A program made the position numbers and the translations under genes. Of a DNA stretch of 64,000 nucleotides, positions 53,315 through 63,420 are shown piece by piece. Source of the stretch: Aricia agestis (lineage: Eukaryota > Arthropoda > Insecta > Lepidoptera > Lycaenidae); contig NC_056425.1 of assembly GCF_905147365.1 (NCBI RefSeq), forward strand, positions 10,609,501-10,673,500, given 5' to 3'. The notes under the pieces are model-generated. The model was not told the DNA's origin. It did not search any database and worked only from the letters and a program-made list of their open reading frames with translations. How positions within the stretch are numbered: the first letter of the stretch is position 1; each line of letters opens with the position of its first letter.

Positions 53315-54237
53315 AAAACCGGCCAAGTGCGAGTCGGACTCGCGCACCGAGGGTTCCGTACAAACCTGCAAGGTTTACAAAGTTCGTTCATTACGACAAT
53401 CGAGTCATAACTATGGTATTTTTATAGAATTTTTTTTTTCACGGGTTAAAGGCTAATAAATATAATTAGATCTAAGTATTTGATATGAATTTCAACTTGA
53501 TAGCTCTACGCGTTCATGAGGAAAAAAGTAATAAGTTTATATTTATTAAAAAATATATATTTTGTAATGTAACTAAAAATTTAAGGTTTTCGGAATTTTT
53601 CCTTTATATGTGCTATAAAACGTTGCTTCATGCCAAATTTCAAGATTCTAGGTCGACTGGAAGTACCCTTTAGGTTTTGATTCCCTTGCGAGTACTTGCG
53701 AGTTTCAAAATATGCAGCTTAAATTGCTGTTTCTTTTGATTGCGTTGACATAGAAGTTTGATTTTGTTACAGCTTAAAGGTATTATAGACCTGAGTATTT
53801 GGTATGAATTTCAATTTAATACCTCTACGCGTTTATAAGGAAATGGGTAGTAAGTTTAAAATTATTAAAAAAAAAAATATTATGTGATGTAACTAAAAAT
53901 TTATGGTTTTCGTAATTTTTCCTTTATCTATGCTATAAGACGTTGCTTCGTACCAAATTTCAAGATTCTGAGTTCACGGGAAGCACCCTGTAGGTTTTGA
54001 TTCCCTTGCAAGTGTCGAAAATTTGCGGCATAAACGGCTGTATCTTTTGATTGCGTTGGCTTAGAAGTTTGATTTTTTCACAGCTTCAAGGGACAGTAGA
54101 CCTGAGTAATTGATATAAATTTCAGCTTCATACCTCCACGCGTTCCTGAGAAAAAGGGTCTTGACAGACGGACAGACGGACAACAAAGTGATCCTATAAG
54201 GGTTCCGTTTTTTCCTTTTGAGGTACGGAACCCTAAA
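53315..54237 (+). repeat. 'ccggccaagtgcgag...ggaaccctaaaaa' repeat, nested in a LINE
   Basis: Same ends as 3606-4276 but about 250 bp longer. Inside are two similar halves: 'ttaaggttttcggaattttt...tgccaaatttcaagattcta' at 53580-53655 and a matching set at 53900-53970. Confidence 0.7.
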
Positions 54238-54505
54238 AACAATAAAAATGTCACATCATTCCATAAAATTATTAAAATAACAGTTAGTAATAACTGCATA
54301 ACATTTTTAGAATACAATAGGACAGTTACAATTATACAATTACAATAAATACAGCAATGTCAAGAATAATAAATTTAGTTTAAGTTACAAGATTAATATG
54401 TCAATGTCAATCATTAAAATACAATAATATAATTTAAAAAAAAAAAGATAATATAATTAGTTAAAAGTTTAATATTATAAAATTATGTCAAAATGATTTT
54501 AAGAT

Positions 54506-57283
54506 TCATTCAGCCTTACTATTAAATAACTCTTTGACTGAGTAGAAGTTTTTACTTAACAACCATTTTATGATTTCCCTTTTAAATTTGTTGTATGGCA
54601 AACATTTAAGGGTCGATGGGATCGCATTGTATGTTTTTATGCACATGGCATAAAATTGTTTTTGGTATAAGGTTGTTTTGGGAACCACATCTAACACTAG
54701 TCGGTCGGGATTTCTTGTATTGCGGGGATAAATGTCACGAGCTTCTTTAAAACTATGATAGTTTAACTTAGTATAATTTACTAATTCATAGATGTACAAA
54801 CTCGGTAAAGTTAACAGTTTTAATTTTTTAAATAGCGGTTTACACGAATCATATGGTGGCTTACCACATATAGCTCTAATACATTTTTTTTGAGCGATGA
54901 AGGCTTTGTCTATGTCCGTAGAATTACCCCAAAGCGATAAGCCGTACCGCAAAACTGAAGCGACATAGCCGTGATAGGCCGCCAGGACCGTTTGTAGAGT
55001 CGCTACTTGTCTGAGCCTATTTAGAACGAAAACGAACCTATTTAATCTGGCACATACATATTCGATATGAGCCTTCCAAGTCAAATTTTCATCAATATGT
55101 AAACCGAGAAATTTGGTTTGTGTTGTTCTTTTGATATTTTCATTATCGAATAGTGAGGAGCTAACTGACTTGGTTCTGCCACTTTTAAATTCAATATAGT
55201 TGGTTTTTGTCAAATTAAGATTTAAATTATTATTATTCATCCAATCAATTACCTTTTTGATTAATTTATTTATTTCAGTTTTAATATCTCTACAATTGTT
55301 CATGAGAATAGATATGTCATCCGCAAAAAGTGTACATATAAATTTCGTTATTTCTGGAAAATCATTTATATAGAGTAGAAATAAAAGTGGTCCTAGGACG
55401 CTTCCCTGAGGAACACCTACTCTATTAATTTTAAGTTTTGATTTTTTGGACGTTAAAAACTTTTTGTCACGAATGTACTTAATTTCTGTGTATTGTTTTC
55501 GGTCAGATAAGTACGACTCAAGCCAACTCAAGGCAGGACCTCTGATGCCTAAATTATTCAATTTCCTTATTAACAACGTATGTGACACGAAGTCAAAAGC
55601 CCTAGACATGTCAAAGAAGATGCAGATAGCTGATTTATTGTTATTAATATTAATAAGTATATTGCGTATCAATGTGGATGCTGCTGAGACAGTACTTTTA
55701 TTTTTTTGAAAGCCAAACTGTTCTTCTTTTATGATTTTATGTTTATTTAAAAAGGATGTAAGCCGCTTGTGCATTAACTTTTCAAAAATTTTTGACAGTA
55801 TAGGTATAAGTGTTATTGGTCTATAGTTTTCTAATTTACATTTATCGCCTTTCTTAAATAAAGGTTTTATTATCGAAGTCTTAAATCGATCTGGGAATCT
55901 TCCTGTTTCAAATGAAAGATTCACCAAGTAGGTTATTATGGGCGTAATTTCACGTTTGCAATACTTTATTACCTTTGTAGACAGTCCGTCGTATCCTTCG
56001 GATTTTGTATTTTTTAGGCTATTAATGGCGTCATAAATTTCTTTATCGCTGCAAGGAGTCAGAAAAATAGAATTTGGAATAAACGTAGTATTAGTATTGG
56101 GTAAATTGTCAATTTCTTTTTTATTATTAGTTAGATTTATAAAATAATCATTGAATTCGTTAGCTATGTCAAAGGGGCTAGTTATTATGTCATTATTTTT
56201 ATTTTTTATTCTATTTATCAGGTCAATATTACATTTGTCAGTAGTTTGTCTATTAATAATATTCCATGACGCTCTACACTTGTTTTTAGATGTTGTTAAA
56301 AAGTTGTCATTAGAAATTCTTTGTGACTGTAACATACTTTTACGTAACAATTTAGAGTATGTCTGGTATCTAAGTTTAGTCACATTGTTTTTGTTTCTGT
56401 AATATGCGAAGCGGAGCTTTCTTTTAGTTTTACAACTTACTTTTATACCTTTTGTTATCCAGACAGGTGTTTTGTATTCAATCGATTTTTTTATTATTTT
56501 TTGGGGAAAACACAAATTATATAGTAGAGTAAAGTCGTCATAAAAAGAGTCCAACGCTTTATTTATATCTTTCGTCTCAAGTACACAACGGAAAGACAGA
56601 CAGCTTAGGTAGCGTCGAAACTTTTCCATGTTTTCTTTACAGTAGTCTTTTGTATAAATAAAGTAAGTCGAAGGTAGAGTATTTTTACGCATAACTGGTA
56701 TATCTAATATTTGAGCCATGTTATGGTCAGAAAGATGAAGTTCAGACAAGGAGCCTGAAGCATTTTTTATGTTGCTAATAATATGGTCGATACATGATTG
56801 CTGTCTGGTCGGTTCTGTAATATGAAAAATAAGGTTGTAGTTTTCTATTAAGGATTTAAGGTTATTCGTTGCATTAGAAACTTTTAATATATTAATATTT
56901 AGATCGCCTGCAATAATTAATTTCTTTTTATTATTTTTTGTGAGGTTAAAAAGCATGACGTCCAATTTATGCAGAAAAATAATAACGTCGGAACCAGGGG
57001 TTCTGTAAAGGCCTATTATAATAGTATTGCACGTTGGAATTTCTATCCCGCAACATTCAAAAACTCTATCTTCCGCATAATTATTTCTTATGGAAGGCAG
57101 GTCCCTGTAGCACATACCGTTTTTTAAAATCAGACAGACTCCACCTCTATTCTTATTGTTACTTCTGCAGAAGCTAGAAACTACGCGATAGCCTGCTAGT
57201 TTAACATTTTGTATGCTTGTATAGTTATATATAAGTAAGTATATTAACAATAAAATAATTAATATACTTACTTCTAGTGCCAA
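54506..57283 (-). CDS. LINE endonuclease/reverse transcriptase, 925 codons open
   Basis: One uninterrupted frame. The first ~26 codons are AT-rich and begin at a non-ATG codon after a stop, so the true N-terminus is missing. Endonuclease motifs in order: RGGVCLIL (~46-53), GLYRTPGS (~91-98), IIAGDLNINI (~123-132), SCIDHIISNI (~163-172), SDH (185-187). Reverse transcriptase: NYRPITLIP (~486-494), FDMSRAFD (557-564), VPQGSVLGPLL (624-634), FADD (653-656), then NLNLNLTKT and FLGLHIDENLTW, and a C-terminal tail ending NKFKREIIKWLLSKNF. The protein nicks DNA and copies its own RNA at the nick (target-primed reverse transcription). The motif set fits the Jockey/CR1 group; clade not settled. The whole RT domain keeps its catalytic residues and no stop, so the insertion is young. 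Confidence 0.88.
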   Translation of the reverse strand: MALEVSILIILLLIYLLIYNYTSIQNVKLAGYRVVSSFCRSNNKNRGGVCLILKNGMCYRDLPSIRNNYAEDRVFECCGIEIPTCNTIIIGLYRTPGSDVIIFLHKLDVMLFNLTKNNKKKLIIAGDLNINILKVSNATNNLKSLIENYNLIFHITEPTRQQSCIDHIISNIKNASGSLSELHLSDHNMAQILDIPVMRKNTLPSTYFIYTKDYCKENMEKFRRYLSCLSFRCVLETKDINKALDSFYDDFTLLYNLCFPQKIIKKSIEYKTPVWITKGIKVSCKTKRKLRFAYYRNKNNVTKLRYQTYSKLLRKSMLQSQRISNDNFLTTSKNKCRASWNIINRQTTDKCNIDLINRIKNKNNDIITSPFDIANEFNDYFINLTNNKKEIDNLPNTNTTFIPNSIFLTPCSDKEIYDAINSLKNTKSEGYDGLSTKVIKYCKREITPIITYLVNLSFETGRFPDRFKTSIIKPLFKKGDKCKLENYRPITLIPILSKIFEKLMHKRLTSFLNKHKIIKEEQFGFQKNKSTVSAASTLIRNILININNNKSAICIFFDMSRAFDFVSHTLLIRKLNNLGIRGPALSWLESYLSDRKQYTEIKYIRDKKFLTSKKSKLKINRVGVPQGSVLGPLLFLLYINDFPEITKFICTLFADDISILMNNCRDIKTEINKLIKKVIDWMNNNNLNLNLTKTNYIEFKSGRTKSVSSSLFDNENIKRTTQTKFLGLHIDENLTWKAHIEYVCARLNRFVFVLNRLRQVATLQTVLAAYHGYVASVLRYGLSLWGNSTDIDKAFIAQKKCIRAICGKPPYDSCKPLFKKLKLLTLPSLYIYELVNYTKLNYHSFKEARDIYPRNTRNPDRLVLDVVPKTTLYQKQFYAMCIKTYNAIPSTLKCLPYNKFKREIIKWLLSKNFYSVKELFNSKAE

Positions 57284-57835
57284 GCAAAGACATTATCTAC
57301 AATTTGATTTTTTAAGGATTTCGGGTCTCTGATTTTGAGCACTTGCTAAAAGATCCTTATAGTGCCGTGAACCTAAACAGAAGTGGTTATTTTATAGTGA
57401 AAACTGAAAACTTTTCAAGTTAAATTTTTTCGTATGGACGAGAATGCGATGACCTGACGGAAAAATTGTAAGACGCCGGTACCCGGTAGGAGATTAATGT
57501 AACATCCTCATTCCTCATTCCAATATTTAAGTATTCACTTCTGTCGGCACTCCAGGAATGGAATATATCGTTTTTATTTCGATGACGATTTTTTTTATCT
57601 AGAAGATTTTGTGCCTCTAGCAGTTCCCACCGTATCTAGAGTAGATAACGAAGGGTAGAGGAGAGTAACCACATAATATTTATTATGGCTACCATTTTGT
57701 TTTGGCCTCGAATACGACCATGGTTTTTTGCGTCTTTCGATTATTGGTTTTCGAGAATTTTTACTAGCCCAAATTAAAGCACATTTGCTTACTGTCGTCT
57801 TTTATATGTTATTTTGTCAGTATTTCTCTCTAATA
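57284..57835. other. 5' flank of the LINE, no gene
   Basis: 57230-57272 is a palindrome ('aagtaagtatatta' / 'taatatacttactt') at the point where the LINE is truncated. Beyond it, AT-rich sequence without a recognised feature. Confidence 0.4.
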
Positions 57836-58000
57836 TATAAAATCAAAACGGCTCAACCGACTTAAATGAAATTTTGTTTGTACTCGTAAGTTAGCTAGGC
57901 CTGAGAATAGGTTTTTAATTTTTATAGTCTACTTTTTAAATTGATACTTACTAGAAATAATTTATATGGCAAAACAACGTTTGCCGGGCCAGCTGGTTAT
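57836..58000 (+). mobile_element. Helitron-like fragment
   Basis: 'aatcaaaacggctcaaccga' ... 'aacgtttgccgggccagctgg': the right end matches, inverted, the 'ctagctgtcccggcaaacgt' end at 52165. Confidence 0.5.
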
Positions 58001-58270
58001 CAATAAAAACATCAAAATCTCAGTCTCATAAATATTCATCTGAATACAACACGTTAGAGAGCGAAGTCTCGTCCGAAGCGTTCTGTTTGGAACTGTCCTC
58101 CTTTGTGGCTTGTTTGCGGTCAACAGGGGCACTCACTTGAAAATTTATGTTTGTTCTGCATAAACTCGGCTATTTAATATTTTGTTTAAAAATGCATCAT
58201 GTTTGTATAATTTTGCATTAAAAATCACTAGTACATAGCATAAAAATTGAATTCGGATATGCTTAGATTT
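58001..58270. other. AT-rich spacer
   Basis: No recognised feature. Confidence 0.4.
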
Positions 58271-58274
58271 TTAA

Positions 58275-58758
58275 GAGGATACACCAGGGGCGAGAGAAAT
58301 TGAAAATAGGTATTTGAAAATATATTGCTGTTTCACCAATATCAAGTCTCCCACCGCAGAGCGCGACAGAGACAACACAACAAAAATTCTAATAAAAGAA
58401 CAGAAAATCTTCGATTCGTTGTCCGCTGATTCCTTCTCCAAAACTTAACCGATTTAAGTACTTTTTTCATTAAGAAATAAAGCAAAGCTTGAGCTGTGTT
58501 CCTATGTTTTTTTTTTTTTGTATATTTTAGCCTGTTTTGTTTTCTGAGTGTTTGAACACAGAGGAAAATCTGGCCATTTTTTGGGTTTTTGGACGTTCTT
58601 ATCTTTTTAATAATAAAGTTATGAAAAAAAAGAAAACATAGGGACCTGCTAATAGTGGCCATTGATATTTAGGAAAAAAATCATAACTCTACCGCCATTA
58701 TCCTGGGAGGAAACAGGGGACAACGTTTGTATGGAAAAACGGCGGTGTGGACTCCTCT
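58275..58758. mobile_element. piggyBac-like MITE, copy 2
   Basis: TTAA at 58271-58274 and 58759-58762. The sequence follows copy 1 (40776-41249) closely from 'gaggatacaccaggggcgag' to 'gtgtggactcctct'. Confidence 0.75.
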
Positions 58759-58762
58759 TTAA

Positions 58763-59334
58763 AGTACGCAACGGATTTTCAAGATGAAAGTTGAAACTTC
58801 TTTAAGCGCGTTGAGAGTGAAATTTCAAGGTCGCCTCAACAAAAAAGCGGGTCTTAGTAATAATAATTTAATTATTGCGTCTCATGAATCCGTTACGTCA
58901 CGCTCTTTTTTAATAGAGAGTGACTTTAGGTAGTCAGCAGGTAAGGTAGTCTACACAAATGCAAGTAGATATACACTATACAGTAAATAAACCGACCAAT
59001 ATTGACAGAAACATTGAAAAACGTAGGACGAAAGTTTTTGTTCACTGTCGATGCTGGTGCTGGCTTTAGCATGAAAGTATTGGGGTCATATCCTATTGTA
59101 TCAAACAAATAAAGAAACATTTTGTGATCCAACAAAATGGCTGCCTCGTCGCCGCCACCCAAACACATTCGCGCTAATACATTCCCAAATAACGCGATCA
59201 GTGTCAATAAGTCGGAATGTCATTATGACGTCACCGAAATGCCGTGATCCCCGTGAATGAGAGCTAAATATAGGGGAGCGTCTCACGAGCTGAGAGCATT
59301 ATTGTGCTTTTTTCTCTCAATATTTAATCAAAAG
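58763..59334. other. No recognisable gene
   Basis: 58763-58840 ('acgcaacggattttcaagat') resembles a piece of the sequence at 41942-41960. Two overlapping minus-strand frames (58926-59286) have no recognised domain. Confidence 0.35.
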
Positions 59335-59667
59335 CTTCGTAGTCCAGTGGTTTAGAGCATGGCTCTTGACTCGGAGATCTTGGGTTCGATTCCCGCGTTG
59401 GAAACATGTCATTTCCAAGTTTGGTTAGGAAAATGCAGGCTGATCACCTGATTGTCTGACAAATAAGTGGATAGGTATGTAAAAAGTCAGTCCTGGTGCC
59501 TGCACCTGATCTCTCGCCAGTCGTGTAGGTCGTCCGTTCCACTAGGTTATTAGAGTAAAAGGAATAGAGAGGACTCTTGTGTACTCCGCACACACTTGGG
59601 CACTATAAAATTACTCCTGCCGCCTGCGTAACTTGCCTGATTTTAATTAAGCCGGCCACCGTCACCC
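59335..59667 (+). mobile_element. SINE-1 copy with tRNA-like head
   Basis: 'agtccagtggtttagagc' (A-box region), GGTTCGATTCC at 59383-59393 (B-box), then 'ggctgatcacctgattgtct', 'tctctcgccagtcgtgtagg' and 'ggccaccgtcacc' as in the other copies. Not a tRNA gene. Confidence 0.8.
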
Positions 59668-59674
59668 CTTAGAG

Positions 59675-59830
59675 GTGGAATTGATCAAAATCCTTTCTTA
59701 GCGGATGCCTACGTCATAATATCTACCTCCATGCCAAATTTCAGCCCGATCGGTCCAGTGGTTTGGGCTGTGCGTTAATAGATTACTATGTCAATCAGTC
59801 AGTCACCTTTGAGTTTTATATATATAGATA
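59675..59830 (-). mobile_element. Helitron-like fragment
   Basis: 'tttcttagcggatgcctacg' ... 'atgtcaatcagtcagtcacc' ... 'gagttttatatatatagata' matches 52390-52515. Confidence 0.6.
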
Positions 59831-60188
59831 GATACAGGAATTGCTCGTTTATAGATATAAGATACAAGTTTTTTACTCTGCGCTCAGAAGTTTACATTCT
59901 TTCAGCCACAGGCTTTACGAAAATCCAATAATCCCCATTTATAGATAATATTCCATTAAGAATTTAATATTCATGTCGTTTGCGCTTCGGATCGCAAATT
60001 GCGTAAAACCTTTTCGTATGAAAGGCGAGTTTCCGAGTGTTTAACTGTTTACCCAGCGCTCGGCTAACGTGATCTTCAAGGAATTGGATGCGGAGACGAC
60101 TTATCTTCTTGCCTGTGGCTTCTCTCGTTATATAAATGTTCTGCACGTGGAAATGTTCTGTAAGACTGTAACTGATTTATACTTTTAA
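59831..60188. other. No recognisable gene
   Basis: AT-rich sequence; the short minus-strand frames here are not supported by any motif. Confidence 0.4.
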
Positions 60189-60456
60189 TGAGACGGCGCC
60201 CGCAACTACATTGCTCCAAAATTCTCTTTCTCGCTTTTTGCAGGATAAAAAGATTTCTATTTGCCGGTTCTTCTCGGCGGGGTAGTTTCCAAACCGGTGG
60301 TAGGCATCTGATAGACATTCTGAAAAAAATTGATTCACTCAGAAATAAATCATTTTTTACTTTAATTTTTTATTTATGTCCTTTCCCGGGACTCAAAGTA
60401 TCCCCATACCGAATTTCAGCAAAATCGGTTCAGAGCTTTATGCGTGAAGAGGTGAC
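60189..60456 (-). mobile_element. Helitron H1 copy interrupted by a LINE 3' end
   Basis: 'gcgcccgcaactacattgct' to 'gcaggataaaaag' (60189-60252) and 'tgtcctttcccgggactcaa' to 'gcgtgaagaggt' (60378-60456) form one H1 copy on the minus strand. Bases 60253-60377 are inserted. The element ends where the Dong-type LINE begins. Confidence 0.7.
60253..60377 (+). mobile_element. 125-bp LINE 3' end inserted in a Helitron
   Basis: 'gccggttcttctcggcgggg' and 'accggtggtaggca' match the 3' UTR of the LINE at 25611-26763 (which is on the other strand). The right end is AT-rich like that LINE's tail. Confidence 0.65.
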
Positions 60457-62761
60457 ATATTTTATCAACACCAAATGTCATGTAGATATCGGTGCTAAAT
60501 TTTTCTGTTAATTTTAATAGGTTTTCTAATTGGTGCCTGTCCGGTGCGTAAATTTTGATGTCATCTATAAAAAGGAGGTGAGTAATTCTGATTTTATTGG
60601 CTTTATCTATTATGTATCCATAATTTGATCTATTGAGAATTTTAGATAGGGGGTTAAAGTTAAGCAAAACCACAAGGGACTAAGTGAGTCACCTTGGAAT
60701 ATGCCGCGTTTTATTTTAATTGGCGAGGTACTGAGGGTGGTATTGACTGTTCTTAGATTAAGCTTAGTGGACCAATTAAGCATTAGGTGTTGTAGAAATT
60801 CTATTAAATTGTTGGTAACCTTATAAATTTGTAGGACATGTATCAGCCATGAATGCGGAACACTATCAAAAGCTTTTTGGTAATCTATGTACGCGTAATA
60901 AAGGTTCTTATGACATTTTTTTGCTTGATTATGTATTTGGGCGTCAATAACAAGTTGTTCCTTACAGCCCATAGAACCTTTAGCGCAACCTTTTTGCTCT
61001 TCAGGGATTATTTTATTTTCTGTGATGTGAGTATTTAGTTTTTGTGTGATTATTGGCGTAAGTAGTTTGTAAAGAGTTGGAAGGCATGTGATTGGGCGGT
61101 ATTTCGTTGGGTTTTCAGTATCATTTTTATCATATATTTAGGTATGTTATTCCTTGCATCATAAATAGCGGCACTGTTCTAGGGTCCTGAAGGGTTGAAT
61201 TGAATTCTTTGGCGATGTAGTGATGTGTTGAGGTAAAATACTTTATCCAATAATTTTGAATTTTATCTGGTCCTGGCGCCTTCCAGTTTAAAGTTTTTTT
61301 TATGGCAAATGTGACATCATTTATATCTATTACGACTTCAGGCATTAGGTTAATATCGTTACATTCACTTGTTTCGGTACCAAGCCATGAAGCATGTACG
61401 TTGTGATGGACTGGTTTGGACCACATATTTTCCCAATAGTTCTTAAGTTCTTCTATGCTGGGCGGTTGTGTGATTTTAATATTTTCGGAATTTAAGTTTT
61501 GGTAAAAGAGTTTTTGATTATTTGTAGAAAGTGAATTATCCGTTCTTCTGGAGTTACTGATTTGATAATACTGATTAAGTCGACGGAGTCTTTTAGATTG
61601 GGCTTGTACTTTTTGTTTTAGATTATCTAATAAGTCCACTATTCGATTTTCGATGAGATTGTTAGGATTTAATTTTCGTTGTTTTTTGTGGCTAAGATTT
61701 CCTTTAAGGTATTGTGTAAGCTGTCCAATTTCTTTTCGTAGTTTTTTAACTCTATTTTCAATTCGAAGTTGCCATTTTGGAATTTTTCGGTCTATTATTT
61801 TATCTAATGTATTCTTTTCAGTGGGGTTGTTTTGTTTGGTATGTAGAATTGTAGTTGTTATCGCGGCGCAGTAAATAGCAGAATGAATTTCGTCTAAATC
61901 AGGTGATTCTTTTTCTTCTAAATGTTTTTTTAGTAATTTGTTTAATGTGTTTACCGTTTTTATTATTTTTCGTGTGATCTGAAGTTTTGGGATTACCGGT
62001 CTGAGTGTTGGATCAGTGTCAGCGTATTTAATTAACATTTCTGTAAAAAGTATTCAAATTTTGTGAGTTTCGGCTAATTCAGTATCGTCGTCGTTTGTCT
62101 CTAGTACGATTGCATGTTCTATAGAACAAGCTGTAGTTTCAGGGGAGTTTGAAAATGTAAGGGATGGATCGTTTATAGGTTGTGTTGAAGGATTAGGTAG
62201 AGTTAGATCGTCCGTTACATTATGTGGGATATCACTTATTGTATTACTTTGATCGTTGGGACAATCTAATTCATGAGTGACATTTATTTTTATTTAGTTT
62301 CTTTCATGGATTGGTATTCTGTTATTTCGATATATAACTCGGATTTGGTCTGCTAGTCTTTGCTCACATATGTGGCTTAGCTCGGGGAAAGTTTCTGAGA
62401 ATTTCTTATGGAGTGATGGTCTGAATGCTGTGAGGTTCGGTTCGCATGATGGGACGATGTAGTAGCAACGGAGAAGTTATCTGTTTATTTGGTCAGTCCA
62501 TTTCATCCGTTGTCTACGTTTTCCAGCAAGAGTGGTTGGAGGAAGCATGTCCTGCAAAACACTTCTTACTGGAGTGTTTGTGAGATGAGGCTGAGTGAGA
62601 GTATTGTGATCTACGGTTTTCGGATAAATATATTGAGAATGACTCATAGAAGGTGTGATATCAGGAATGGGCACAGGATTAGAAGCTATTGCTTCCTGCG
62701 TAACATTGTCTGATATAGGTGATAAAGTAGTGGATCGTGATGAGAATGAGTTATTGAGCAT
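60457..62761 (-). pseudogene. Decayed Dong/R4-type LINE polyprotein
   Basis: The protein lies in at least three frames. The part at 62038-61130 holds the conserved linker (IPKWQLRIENRVKKLRKEIGQLTQ; LKNYWENMW) and the fingers motif KAPGPDKIQNYWIKYF, ending GITYLN. A frame change near 61135 leads to NDTENPTKYRPITCLPTLYKLL, NKIIPEEQKGCAKG, MGCKEQLVID, YIDYQKAFDSVPHSWL and GIFQGDSLSPLWF. A second change near 60655 leads to NPLSKIL and LLFIDDIKIYA. The palm motif reads FIDD, where R4-like elements usually have Y/F-x-DD; both Asp are kept. N-terminal residues at 62761-62477 are in yet another open segment. Cannot produce a working protein. Confidence 0.75.
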
Positions 62762-63281
62762 GAATGACTGTGGTGATGAGTGGAGTGATGGGAATAAGCT
62801 GACGGATGAGGTAGGTGATGAAGGATATGAGTAAGTGTTGCTTATTATTTGAAAATTATTGTTCTCTGCAGCAGTACTAGACTAGGCAGTAGGATGCGAT
62901 ACGGTGTCCCCCCCAGAATACGAGGGACAGACCGAACCCGAAGGCCGGGGCGGGATTCTCCGTTGCTTTTCGCGCTGGTACCCGCCTGGGGTAAAATATC
63001 TCTATTACGTAGTCGCATTATTTTTTTACGTTATATCAAAACAAAAGAGTTAACAAAAGAAGAAAAGATAGTAAAAGAGGAATATAAAGGTGGTGAAAAT
63101 TAGACAAACCAAAAATAACAACGATTCAAAAACAAGTAGTGACAAATAAAAAGGTGATTAAAAGATAGTGACGAGAAAGAACCGATGATCAGCCACGTGG
63201 GTACCTCACCCCGAAGAGAGTGGGGTGGCGCACCCAAGTGTTGCCCGGGGACACCAACTAGGAGGAACCGGCTTCACCCCC
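60457..63281 (-). mobile_element. Dong/R4-type LINE, 3'-truncated, 5' end at a TAA microsatellite
   Basis: On the minus strand the element starts next to (AAT)n (plus strand 63282-63301) with a GC-rich 5' UTR ('ggtgaagccggttcctccta', 'gcgccaccccactctcttcg'). It carries an N-terminal DNA-binding-type region (KRRQRMKWTDQINR then RYYIVPSCEPNLTAFRPSLHKKF), a linker and a reverse transcriptase, and stops at 60457 before the end of the palm domain. The restriction-like endonuclease expected at the C-terminus is absent. Insertion in TAA repeats is the known habit of Dong elements of silk moth. Confidence 0.72.
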
Positions 63282-63301
63282 TTATTATTATTATTATTAT
63301 T
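63282..63301. repeat. TTA/TAA microsatellite at the Dong-type LINE 5' junction
   Basis: A run of about seven TTA units (AAT/TAA on the opposite strand) separates the LINE 5' end from MITE-6 sequence. Confidence 0.9.
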
Positions 63302-63420
63302 CCTAGGCAGATAGGGGACCTACGTAGTTTGGTCGCATTACGTCAAACCCATAGGCAACAGATCACAATTTACATTGAATTGACATGATGCGATCAAATA
63401 ACGTTGGTCTGGTTAAAACG
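63301..63420. mobile_element. MITE-6 copy lacking one terminus
   Basis: 'cctaggcagataggggacct' and 'cgcattacgtcaaaccca' match the left side of MITE-6. Its first ~20 bp are replaced by the TTA run and the right terminus is lost. Confidence 0.65.

Larger units (their letters stand above)
53138..57283 (-). mobile_element. LINE (APE-type non-LTR retrotransposon), 5'-truncated, with nested insertion
   Basis: A minus-strand LINE: truncated endonuclease plus complete reverse transcriptase (54506-57283), then a 3' UTR interrupted by the 0.92-kb repeat at 53315-54237, then a terminal ATTG repeat (plus strand caatcaatcaat, 53140-53164). The flanking UTR pieces 53165-53314 and 54238-54505 belong to the same element. 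Confidence 0.8.

Noticed and set aside
58926..59286. Overlapping minus-strand frames of 93 and 61 residues
   Set aside because: No recognised domain, no splice context, and part of the sequence is loosely echoed near 49060-49160, suggesting an old repeat.
59335..59402. Possible tRNA gene on the plus strand
   Set aside because: The sequence continues into the SINE-1 body shared with 12766-13092 and 33495-33856.
62849..63388. Plus-strand frames through the GC-rich block next to the TTA repeat
   Set aside because: The block lies upstream of the Dong-type LINE on the minus strand and fits its 5' UTR.
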